From a virus, in the IMG/VR virus record IMGVR_UViG_3300035487_000961, positions 1-27,094 of that record: a stretch of DNA of 27,094 nt; one strand, given 5' to 3'. This document shows, piece by piece, positions 8,192 to 17,400 of this stretch. The notes below the pieces were generated by a model, which was given only the letters and a program-made list of their open reading frames with translations, did not search any database and had not been told where the DNA came from. The first letter of the stretch is position 1; each line of letters opens with the position of its first letter. Position numbers and translations under genes: made by a program.

Positions 8192-8752
8192 ATGGCAAAC
8201 ATTACAGAAATTTTAGGAACTGATTCAGTTTCTTCGTCAAGGCCAACTATCAATAGCAATTTTGAATTGTTAAATGATGAGTTAGCTACAATCACTGCGT
8301 TATTAGACCCTACAACAAATACGTTGACTGGTTTAACAAACGTAAGTGCAGCTTCATTAAGCTTAATTAGCGGTGGGAGTGCTATAGCAACAATCACTTC
8401 AAGTTCTGCTACGTTTTATGTGGATTCCACATTTAGTGGAGCACTTAACGCAGCTGGCAACATAATTAAAAGTGGAACAGTGGGTAGCATGGGAACAACA
8501 ACTACTATACTAGCCCCTACTTCAATTGCAGCGTCTGCATACTTTATAGATGGGAACTTTACAATTCCAGTAGGAGCAGATGGACAAGAGGTAACTATTA
8601 TTGCAAAGGGTGCATACACGATTACAGCAGCAACTGGAGCATCATTAGCAGCAACTTCAATTTCACTAGATGGATTAAATTCTACAGTGACATTAAGATG
8701 TTTCAGTACTATTTGGTATGTAATTGCATCACACAAGGCAACAATCTTATAA
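8192..8752 (+). CDS. Short tail fibre / baseplate-attached fibre protein
   Basis: A protein of 186 residues, low in charge and very rich in Ala, Ser, Thr and Gly, as is usual for trimeric fibres. The N-terminus (ITEILGTDSVSSSRPTINSN, then FELLNDEL) resembles the N-terminus of the collagen-type fibre encoded at 19720, so it may be a shared baseplate-docking peptide. The middle has short strands (AIATITSSSATFYVDSTFSG), and the C-terminal ~80 residues (GNFTIPVGADGQEVTIIAKG, then VTLRCFSTIWYVIASH) look like a fibre head domain of the kind that ends in a Trp strand. No chaperone gene follows directly. It begins 10 bases after the tail-protein-I-like gene, the place of fibre gene H in P2. Fibre is likely; receptor binding is not shown. 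Confidence 0.68.
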   Translation: MANITEILGTDSVSSSRPTINSNFELLNDELATITALLDPTTNTLTGLTNVSAASLSLISGGSAIATITSSSATFYVDSTFSGALNAAGNIIKSGTVGSMGTTTTILAPTSIAASAYFIDGNFTIPVGADGQEVTIIAKGAYTITAATGASLAATSISLDGLNSTVTLRCFSTIWYVIASHKATIL

Positions 8753-8770
8753 TAATAAAATAATTAATAA

Positions 8771-10714
8771 ATGGCAACTCCACTAGTTAGAATACCCCAG
8801 TCGCAAGGCGGCACCATGTATGCATTTGCATCTTCTGCAAAGGATATGACTAGGGCGTTTAACAACCCAGATATTAAATTTGAATTTAGTAAATTCGCTT
8901 TGTTAGATCTTCCGGATTTTACAACAGCAGTTGCTGGTTCAAATACTATCGATTTTGAACTAAACCTTAAAGAGGCCTCTGGTTCAAATTATGTTGCAAC
9001 CGCACCTAATGTTGATTTCGCACAGACCTTTCAGAACTATGCATTAAACATGGAAGAATTGCTTCTACAAGATGATGACTATGATCCAATTATATTGCAA
9101 TCTGATTCTGAGAAAATATTCTTTAAATGGTTAAGCTCATTAGGAGCAATTCAATTAACATCCGCTGATTCTAATACAAGTACAGTTGGTGGTTATATTG
9201 AAAATGCAAATAGTGATGGTGTTGGTGTTTCTGCATATGATCGAGTTGTTAAGTATTTAGGTACAATAGACGCAGAGAACGACGTTGCTTATTCTGGTAA
9301 TACTTATCATGAGGTGTTTATTAATGTACCAACTTCAGTTGGTTATACCCCACAAGTTATTTTTAATCCTGGGTACTATAATACAACAGCAACAAAGCTT
9401 TACGCTAAAGATGATATTGAAGGTAGAGCTGGACAAACACACCCAGATCCAAGTTTAGATTTAAATACTATTGTAGATGCATATACTATTGCAGATGGTC
9501 CTACTTATAATATAGCAGTTAATTCAACTGATAGTGTACAAATAGAATGGAACTCTACTGCTTATGCTGAAGTTGCCAACGGATCTACTCTTAAAAATTT
9601 ATCGGATTATTCTAAAGCAGGTCAACAGTTTACTTTTAATGCCATTCTAGTTTACTATGACATGCACAGCCAGTCTACTCCGGCCAATAGATCAACTAAC
9701 CTTTATGGAATTCTTATATTAGATGATATACAATCTGTAGGTGGTGTTGGTTCTAAAATTAACGAGCAAATTAAAAATAAGCCAAATGAGGTAACTGGGC
9801 TTAACGGGAACGCGTTCTCTTTAAAACTTAACCTTAAATTTAATTCATCTTTAGATAATGTTGGAGTAGAAACAAGTATTAATGACTTTACTACTTTCTC
9901 AATGGATCTATTTATGGACACGACAACTGCTTTAGAGAATGCAGTTGAGGTTATAGTACAGGCTAATAATAGATATTCTACAATTGCATCTAGAGTTGAT
10001 GAGATAGAGAATCTATTAGTGTCAAATGCTAATACTTCAGATATTGTTACTAGAATTGCATCATTAGAATCTGATTTTCAAAATGCTTCAATTCAATTAG
10101 CAGACTCAAATTCATTATTAAAATTAATACAGAAGGCTCACGAGAAATTAAACTCATTAATTGATGGGACGATTCCGACTGAGTTACAATATAATACCGA
10201 TGTGATCTTTAATGGTAAAGGTACTACTGTTGATAAAACAGCAGGTGGTCATATTAAGATTAACAACACGGTTGTTGGTTACGCGCAAAGTGTAAATTAT
10301 TTATGGGACTTAGCGTCATCGACAGTTGGAGCAAAACTTGACGGAATTACTTTATTCGACGCAGGATTAGGTGGTTCTGGGGCTCAGAGTCAAGGTATAT
10401 GGACAAAACTTCAGTCTTATACTAATAGAATGAGCTTATATGAAACGTTCGCAGCAAGTGTACCTAATGATGATTTGTATATATACATTGATGATAGTGT
10501 AGTTGCGTGGCAAGCTGGCCAAGTGTTTAAAATAGCATTTGATACAATTGACATGGATGGACATAATATTATAGTTAGAACTGGAAAGGTAAGTGATTTT
10601 GATAAGACTATCATAAATATTGCCCCGGGACAGTTGCTTACGACAAAGCCATATATTGAGATTACATGTGTAGACCCAATAAATTATAAATTTGAAGCAG
10701 ATATTTTAAGATAA
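8771..10714 (+). CDS. Virion structural protein, probably baseplate/tail, unknown family
   Basis: A protein of 647 residues that I do not recognise. The N-terminal ~380 residues are mixed beta with no signal peptide (for example FALLDLPDFTTAVAGSNTI and YHEVFINVPTSVGYTPQVIF). Residues about 381-470 are a coiled coil or helical stalk (ENAVEVIVQANNRYSTIASR, VTRIASLESDFQNASIQLAD, SLLKLIQKAHEKLNSLID), which suggests a trimeric or dimeric elongated protein. The C-terminal ~170 residues are again beta-rich, with strands such as DLYIYIDDSVVAWQAGQVFK. The beta, coiled coil, beta layout is common to tail-spike and baseplate outer-ring proteins. It lies 18 bases after the short-fibre gene and 1 base before the next large gene, so it is in the same structural transcript. 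A baseplate outer wedge or fibre-base role is inferred from position and architecture only. Confidence 0.6.
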   Translation: MATPLVRIPQSQGGTMYAFASSAKDMTRAFNNPDIKFEFSKFALLDLPDFTTAVAGSNTIDFELNLKEASGSNYVATAPNVDFAQTFQNYALNMEELLLQDDDYDPIILQSDSEKIFFKWLSSLGAIQLTSADSNTSTVGGYIENANSDGVGVSAYDRVVKYLGTIDAENDVAYSGNTYHEVFINVPTSVGYTPQVIFNPGYYNTTATKLYAKDDIEGRAGQTHPDPSLDLNTIVDAYTIADGPTYNIAVNSTDSVQIEWNSTAYAEVANGSTLKNLSDYSKAGQQFTFNAILVYYDMHSQSTPANRSTNLYGILILDDIQSVGGVGSKINEQIKNKPNEVTGLNGNAFSLKLNLKFNSSLDNVGVETSINDFTTFSMDLFMDTTTALENAVEVIVQANNRYSTIASRVDEIENLLVSNANTSDIVTRIASLESDFQNASIQLADSNSLLKLIQKAHEKLNSLIDGTIPTELQYNTDVIFNGKGTTVDKTAGGHIKINNTVVGYAQSVNYLWDLASSTVGAKLDGITLFDAGLGGSGAQSQGIWTKLQSYTNRMSLYETFAASVPNDDLYIYIDDSVVAWQAGQVFKIAFDTIDMDGHNIIVRTGKVSDFDKTIINIAPGQLLTTKPYIEITCVDPINYKFEADILR

Positions 10715-10715
10715 G

Positions 10716-13700
10716 ATGAATACAAACAATTCTATTTCCAGCACGATAAAACAGCTTCTTGAGATTAATGTTAACTCATTAAAGACTTTCGAAAGAATTA
10801 ATGAAGCTATAACAACCAGTGAGCAGAACGTTCCTTTAGAAATATTAACATCTGAAGGAGGCACGAAAACTGTTTATGTTCCTTCTTTTGGTTTTATGAA
10901 GAAAGAACTTGAAAGATTAGATACTAATCTTAAAGCTCTTAGTGGGCTTGGCGTTGGTAATAGTACTATTCGACTTGCTGATGGTAGTTTCCAAAAGGTA
11001 ATTACATCTGTACTTAAAACACCAGCGTCTGACATAACTGTAATAAACAGACCAACTACTTTCGATATTAAATCTAATTACTTTTTTGAAGATTTCTTAA
11101 ATCCACTATTAGTAGCTAAATTTGATATTACAGGTCAAATACCTAACGATACAGAAAGAGTTTTAATTAAAAGGTTTATTTTTGATTCTACTGACCAAGT
11201 TGCAGTTGATTACTTTGATGATAATTTTATTAACACAAATGATATTACTTATACTGCAGCATTAGCCGGGCTTACAAATAATAAGATTGGTTATACTAAT
11301 GATGAGGAGGTAAGAGATATGCCTTATAGAAATAGTAGGTATTATGGTAAATTTGATGTTACAACAATTAGTGACTCTAAGAGAGAAGTTATTATTGATG
11401 GTGTAACTAAAACAAAACCTATTAAACTATACACACTAGATCAATTAACATACAGTGACTCTAATAAAGAATTAGATAGAACTGAGGTTATTAAGCCAGG
11501 TGATGAGTTAATGGTAAATTCATTATTAAAAAACACTAGGTATAAAATTACTAAGGTTGATGGCTCACAAGTTGAACTAGAGCTGGTTGAAGGTTTCGAA
11601 CCAATAAAAATAACCGCGGATTCTCTTGCTATTTATAAAAATGTTGGCAATACATTAGAGGCTGAGATTAATGTTGGATTTAATGAAAGAATGCTAATCT
11701 TTATTAAAGCAATTGATCCAGTATCTAAGATGTTAGCAGAGCAATGGTCACCTGGTGTTGGTTTCTATTCTAATGATCTTGAAATTACTAGAGAAGATGG
11801 TGTTGTACAAAACCTTGCAGAATACTATGCTGACGAAGTAGCTGATTTTGGTAGATATATTAAAGCACTAAAGGATGATGCAATCCCACCAGCGACTCAA
11901 GGTATTATACCAGATGCTCCGGTGTTAATTGCTGATAATTTTAAAGTGGTTCAAGTTAATAAACATTTAACTGAAAGTGATGCTGCTGTTAAAATTAAAA
12001 AATTAGTTTCTGACAAAGCTTCAGTAGAGGAGGCAATTAAGAAGTTAGACGATACTATCTCTAAGAAGAGATCAGAGATGGCAACTAAACTATATGCGTC
12101 TGCAATACAGAGCGATAGTGATAAAAATGAGCTTGCAGGTTTAATCGACCAGAGATCATCAGAGGCATCTTTATATAGCTCAATTGTAACACAGATACAA
12201 TCATTGTCAACTGATACAAACATCGGTGGCGTGGCCCCTAAGTACAGAGTACGTGGATTTTGGTCTATACCTTTTGCAAAAACAGTTGCAGGAACAATGG
12301 CTCAAAATGTTGTACAATTCTTTGTTCAATATAGATATGTTTCTACATCTGGTAAAACTCCTCCTGTTAATCAACTTGCGTTTCTTGAAGATTCAAAGGA
12401 GAAGACTGCTATTTTTTCAAATTGGTCAGAAGTTAAAACTGCTGCTAGGTCAAGGGCTAAAGATGCTGACGGTAAATTTAGATGGCAAGATTCAAAGGTT
12501 GAAGATGGCGAGGCTGTTAATTTTAATCAGCTAGATATTTCAATATCTCAAGGAGAGGCTATTGAAATTAGAGTTAAATCTATTTCTGAAGCCGGATATC
12601 CTGCAAACCCAATCTTATCGGATTGGTCTGAGCCGGTTTCAATCCCATTCCCAGTTGGTGAAGTTGATACAACTGATATTAATGCATTAATTCAACAAAA
12701 CATATCTGAAGTAACTAAAGTTAAATTAAATGAAGAGTTAGCAGCACAAGGAGTCTTTACTCACGTTGCAGGATCATTTACATCTAACGAAAACTTTTAT
12801 GCACATACTGCAACTGATTTAGCTTCAGGATTTTTATCCCCAGAGCAAAAACCAGTTTCTGTATTTGATAAGTTAACTGAACTTCAATTGCAAATTTCTG
12901 CATTACAAGAACAAATTGAAAATACTAAAGGTGAACTGCTTGTTAAACTTGTCGCGGAAGACGGTACGGTTACGATTATCAATAAAGATACAACAAATCA
13001 AATATTTGCTGGGTATTATACTGATGAAGTTTCTGATCTTACTGTTAAGAAGGGGCATATTGTTACTAAGACGTTTAAATTAGTAATAGAAAACACAAAA
13101 GCGACTACGTTAGAGTTGATTTCAAGGCTTACTGGTGATAGAACAAAACCAGCATATAAATCAGCAACTGCACTTGCAGCTGCTACCACAAATGGCTTTG
13201 GTAATCCAATAAACGACGCTGGAGCACAAACTACTGATAATAGGATTGTTGCAGATACTTACTATACAACCGAAGGGATGTATGACTTAGTGCCTATACA
13301 ATATCAAAATATTTCAAGTACTGAACTTAGTTCATTAGATTTATTACATGACACTCCATATCAATCAGCACAAAGAAGAGGGCAGTTTATCTATTCTAGA
13401 TTTATGGATATCTCAGGTACTCAATCGCTTTATAACATTGAGCCTATTGATACTACTGCAGCAATTGGATCTTTAACACAATATGAACATGTTCTTGGAT
13501 ATGCAGGGTTTGAAAGCTCAACAACAACAACACCACTAATAGTGAGTGGTAATGCCGGTGACGCTGACTTTATATGGGCAGGTACGTTTGGTAAGGACCA
13601 AGCCGGGACAAATAGCCCTGTTGATTTAACTCTTGATTTTAGTGCAGCTCAAATTGATGTAACTACATTTGGTACTGGTAATATAACAGCAAGTCAATAT

Positions 13701-14432
13701 AACAGCAGTATTTATTTACATAAAGAACACCCGGATTTACAGGGGCTTTATGCGGATTCAATCGCCGGTGTCGCCGACTCTGCTGCAGTAACAGAAACCG
13801 AACAACAAGCGTCGGTCCAGGCATTAGTTAATAATGCTATTCATACTATGCCTATTTCAGCAGCGATTGAAACTTCGGGATTAGTTTTGCCTTATCAAAT
13901 TTCTGGAGGCATAACTCTGGCTGATTCTAATATTTTATCTAAGAAGCAATTAGGTTATATGGAAATGGACGGCATGATAGCAGCTGGAGACAGATCATTT
14001 AAAATGTCGTTTGATGCAAATGACCAATATTTATTAGGTGGTAAATCAGTAGGAGCTTTCTTATTCTTAGCTCCAATTAATATGTTAACATTACGTACTG
14101 ATGGTGAGACTAGACAGAGTACTAAAAAGGTTCTACCACAGGCCAGTACCGAAAGATTAGGAACACAGACCAGTAGTAATAGTGTATCATTAGATGTTGT
14201 ATTCCAATATAGAATGACTGATTACTTTGGTAATGATTCATCAACTGATATTGGTAGAATTGGTGGATTCTCTAAGTTTGGATTTGGTAACTTAACTTAT
14301 ACAAAAACAATCGGCCTAGACATTTTTGATAAATCTGAAGAACAGTTCTCTTTTGATATAGAGGTATTCGCAAAGTATAGCCCAAGGGGTAAGAATTTAA
14401 ACTCTATTAGAGCAGCTCAATTAGTTAGATAA
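10716..14432 (+). CDS. Large virion protein (1238 aa) with coiled coils and an FN3-like region
   Basis: A protein of 1238 residues. The N-terminal helical section (SSTIKQLLEINVNSLKTFER) is followed by a beta domain starting near STIRLADGSFQKV (residue ~82), and then NRPTTFDIKSNYFFEDFLNP, a segment with the feel of a conserved phage structural core. Residues about 416-500 are a long helix/coiled coil (KIKKLVSDKASVEEAIKKLD, DDTISKKRSEMATKLYASAI). Residues about 505-650 have alternating strands with FN3-like character (VVQFFVQYRYVSTSGKTPP, then AIEIRVKSISEAGYP and WSEPVSIPFP), like the FN3 units of tail-tip proteins. A second short coiled coil (KLTELQLQISALQEQIENTK) lies near 717. The C-terminal ~500 residues are beta-rich. 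The gene starts 1 base after the upstream stop. A baseplate or tail-tip structural role is the best inference; no enzymatic motif is visible. Confidence 0.6.
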   Translation: MNTNNSISSTIKQLLEINVNSLKTFERINEAITTSEQNVPLEILTSEGGTKTVYVPSFGFMKKELERLDTNLKALSGLGVGNSTIRLADGSFQKVITSVLKTPASDITVINRPTTFDIKSNYFFEDFLNPLLVAKFDITGQIPNDTERVLIKRFIFDSTDQVAVDYFDDNFINTNDITYTAALAGLTNNKIGYTNDEEVRDMPYRNSRYYGKFDVTTISDSKREVIIDGVTKTKPIKLYTLDQLTYSDSNKELDRTEVIKPGDELMVNSLLKNTRYKITKVDGSQVELELVEGFEPIKITADSLAIYKNVGNTLEAEINVGFNERMLIFIKAIDPVSKMLAEQWSPGVGFYSNDLEITREDGVVQNLAEYYADEVADFGRYIKALKDDAIPPATQGIIPDAPVLIADNFKVVQVNKHLTESDAAVKIKKLVSDKASVEEAIKKLDDTISKKRSEMATKLYASAIQSDSDKNELAGLIDQRSSEASLYSSIVTQIQSLSTDTNIGGVAPKYRVRGFWSIPFAKTVAGTMAQNVVQFFVQYRYVSTSGKTPPVNQLAFLEDSKEKTAIFSNWSEVKTAARSRAKDADGKFRWQDSKVEDGEAVNFNQLDISISQGEAIEIRVKSISEAGYPANPILSDWSEPVSIPFPVGEVDTTDINALIQQNISEVTKVKLNEELAAQGVFTHVAGSFTSNENFYAHTATDLASGFLSPEQKPVSVFDKLTELQLQISALQEQIENTKGELLVKLVAEDGTVTIINKDTTNQIFAGYYTDEVSDLTVKKGHIVTKTFKLVIENTKATTLELISRLTGDRTKPAYKSATALAAATTNGFGNPINDAGAQTTDNRIVADTYYTTEGMYDLVPIQYQNISSTELSSLDLLHDTPYQSAQRRGQFIYSRFMDISGTQSLYNIEPIDTTAAIGSLTQYEHVLGYAGFESSTTTTPLIVSGNAGDADFIWAGTFGKDQAGTNSPVDLTLDFSAAQIDVTTFGTGNITASQYNSSIYLHKEHPDLQGLYADSIAGVADSAAVTETEQQASVQALVNNAIHTMPISAAIETSGLVLPYQISGGITLADSNILSKKQLGYMEMDGMIAAGDRSFKMSFDANDQYLLGGKSVGAFLFLAPINMLTLRTDGETRQSTKKVLPQASTERLGTQTSSNSVSLDVVFQYRMTDYFGNDSSTDIGRIGGFSKFGFGNLTYTKTIGLDIFDKSEEQFSFDIEVFAKYSPRGKNLNSIRAAQLVR

Positions 14433-14439
14433 AATCGAA

Positions 14440-14450
14440 GATATATATTA
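14440..14450 (+). promoter_or_regulatory. Candidate promoter element (GATATATATTA) upstream of the 1743-aa gene
   Basis: GATATATATT here is identical to the 10-mer at 704-713 and lies in one of the few long intergenic gaps of the structural region (54 bases), 37 bases before the ATG. A small inverted repeat overlaps it. The recurrence in long gaps suggests a phage promoter, but the sequence is low in complexity and no transcription data are available. Confidence 0.38.
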
Positions 14451-14468
14451 GAGAATAAACTCTATATA
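14444..14468. repeat. Inverted repeat in the leader of the 1743-aa gene
   Basis: TAGAG (14449-14453) pairs with CTCTA (14460-14464) across a 6-base loop. TATA arms on either side can extend the stem to 9 pairs with one bulged T at 14448. There is no T-tract after it, so it is a weak terminator candidate. It may be a leader hairpin, an operator-like dyad overlapping the candidate promoter, or chance in AT-rich sequence. Confidence 0.4.
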
Positions 14469-14486
14469 AAAGATTTTAATTAACTA

Positions 14487-17400
14487 ATGGCAATATTAAG
14501 CTTTCAAATAAACGGAGAAGAGTATACTGGCACAGCATTAGCAGCATGTAAGTTAGCGCTCGATGGTACCCTTAGATATTTTAACGCTGACAGATATGGC
14601 ATCCCAATTGTAGATGTCCCTATTTATATTGATAGTGATGGGCTTATTGATGATAAATTCATTGAGGATGAGCACGGCACAAAGGATCCAAATAAACAAT
14701 ACTGGTATAAAACTAATCTAGGTTACGTAATTAGAGTTGGCGAAGATGGTATAATTCGCGAAGTCTTTACATGCACTAACGAGGAAGCCCCAAAGCCTAA
14801 TTTTTTAACAGAGAGTAATTATAAACTAGATAATGTTGCAAGGCCTTTGTTAAGGACAAACCCTAAGTTAACTACAAATATTAAAATTATAGCAGATGGC
14901 GGTAATAAGATTTATTTAGAATCTATTGACGCGACGAAGGATTTAGCAAGTATTAAATATAAGCGAAATGAAATCAGCCCTGCTGGTTATTACTCATATG
15001 ATATTGCACATTTTTTTAATTCTAAGAAAACACCTTATGATATTGCATATAGAACTAGAAGAACAGAATCCGATCTCTCTGTATTAGACGACTATCAATC
15101 ACAGCTTGAGGAGGATTATCAATATGGGGCAACTCTAAACTATTCAAAATTATATGAAGAGAAGTTTAGAATATTTGCACCAATATGGGCAGATCTTAAT
15201 ATGCCAAAAAAGTTTGTTATATTTAAAGTAGCAAAACCGGCAACTAGCACTGCTTTTGATGATACTGCTGATGGCAACTTAGCTAGAATACAATCAATGC
15301 TAGCGAATGCTGAGATTGTAAAAACATTTGACTTAACAAATAATAGTTCAATTGGGCAATATATTAGAAATCACGTGCAAGATGAAAGATTTCCTGCAAG
15401 TCCTCTAACCTTTTCGTTTGAAAAAAATGAAAAGTCTTCTTATAATGGAATAGATTTAGTTAAAGGTGGGTTTACTAGTAAGCCTGAATATTTACATAAT
15501 GACTTAGTTAGAACAGATAAGCCTTTAATTGAGGCTAATGATTTTATTACCGATGGTTTTAAGAGAAACTCCATGGTATCTGCTAATATTTTAAACCTTG
15601 AATTTTTGTTCGATGATTTAACCGCAGCTGATTACTCTGTTAATCGATATTTTGGCTTATATGTAGATGATATTGATTCTGGATTAGGTGAAATTTCTAG
15701 TAGTAATTACGGTAAGCTTAAATTTAAATCAGTAGATTCATATGTAATGCCGGAATTAGGATACTCTGGGATACCTTCTAGTAAGTTAATACAAACTACA
15801 CCAACATTAGGTTATGTTTCTCTTGCTGATAAGTATTTTAAAATAGATTCAAATTCATATTATGATGAATCTAATCTAGACCTAAATGTTATAGACAGCG
15901 GCGATGAAATTACTAAGAATCTAGGGATTAAAGATACTGGTAAATCAATTAATATTGAAGAGTACCAAGCGCGAGGTTTTGATTTTGTAAAGTTTAAGAT
16001 TAAAGCAACTCCAATTATTAATGATAATATTGCTATTGTTGGGACTAAAGAAGAGGCTTATAATTTTAAATTTATTAAACACACTCCTGGTGAAACAATA
16101 ACAGTAACAGATGCTTCTGGTCCTAGGTTTTCTTTTTTTACAGGCCCAACTCAAGCGGATGGGTTTGCTAATTTTAAAGCCGGGTTTGATGCAAGCACCC
16201 TTGCAACGCTTATGTATTTTTCACAAGATAGTAACTCAGTTTACTTAACAGAAACTTTAGCTGGCCTTGGAGATCTAGAGTTGGCTATTACTGGAGCCCC
16301 TAATAATATTCTTAAAGTTACTAAAATTTATACTAACGTTAACTTAAATGAAAATACAGTATATGCTGCAGGTCCTGGAGTCTTACAAAAAGGTAGATTT
16401 GAAGGTAATAAATTTTCACAGGATGGGAAATTAAGTGATATAGCTATTGCTATTTCTGCTGCTATTAATAATTTAAAAGACTTTACATCATTTAACTCTG
16501 GTGAATATGTTTATGTTAAAAGCAATATTGCCGGTTATAGAACAATGCAAAATGCTTTTTTAATTAACTCAGGTAATAATGTTGATTTTATTGATGCTGA
16601 TAATGTAGATGCAGATAATTTACTAGGACTTGGTGCTAATGTGACTGGCGATTGGGCTGCTCATTATTTTAATGGCGGACATAATGAGAATCAATCAGTC
16701 CTAATAAGTGATAATACTATTAGTGAGGTTTCTGTTGGTGATTACATTCCTACTAAGTATAATAATACATATAATAAAGTTATTGATATTGTAGATAATA
16801 TTGATGATATAACTGGTGATTTTCATAAATTAATATTAGAAGATACAAACTCTATAAGCTCCGGAGAGGCCAGATTATTTAGAGAGAATAAGCTTCTTAT
16901 TGGTTTGTTTTCAGCATATAATGTATATGATTTAAACTTTGACTTTTACGATACTGCTAACTCAGATCTTAAAGGCCTAGGCAAAGAAAAATCTGCCAAT
17001 ATAAAATATAACCCATATAAAGATATTAAAGCTTTTTTAGCAACCAGTGAAATAGTAGGGAATCCTCCATATGAGGGACTTCTACCCGAAGATGTATTAG
17101 ATGAGGCCTATGATCTAGACCCTATAGATTATTTTTCAAATCTTTTACCGGTGTTGGAAAACGAAACTATAGAAGGGGTTGCTAGTGGGTTCTTAGCATC
17201 TGAGTTTGATAGACTACAAGAGAATAATACTAAGGAATTTGCTATTAACTCTAGGGTTGTGCCAAATATTAATAAGTGGGTTTTAAAAGATACACTTACT
17301 GCCAGAGAACAGCCTTATTACTTAAATGCTAACGAGGCATTTGGTAGAACTAATTTTGCCCCTGACTTGGATGTTGAAGGTAGAGATAGAAAATCATTTA

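Noticed and set aside
8416-8736. A 106-codon minus-strand frame
   Set aside because: It lies wholly inside the short-fibre gene, which has compositional bias (Ala/Ser/Thr) that creates long antisense frames; there is no leader or family signal.
12226-12534. A 102-codon plus-strand frame inside the 1238-aa gene
   Set aside because: It is Leu-rich with no start signal, and the host gene is intact over it.
14444-14468. Inverted repeat considered as a rho-independent terminator
   Set aside because: No run of T follows the stem, and the stem is AT-rich and weak; kept only as a hairpin.
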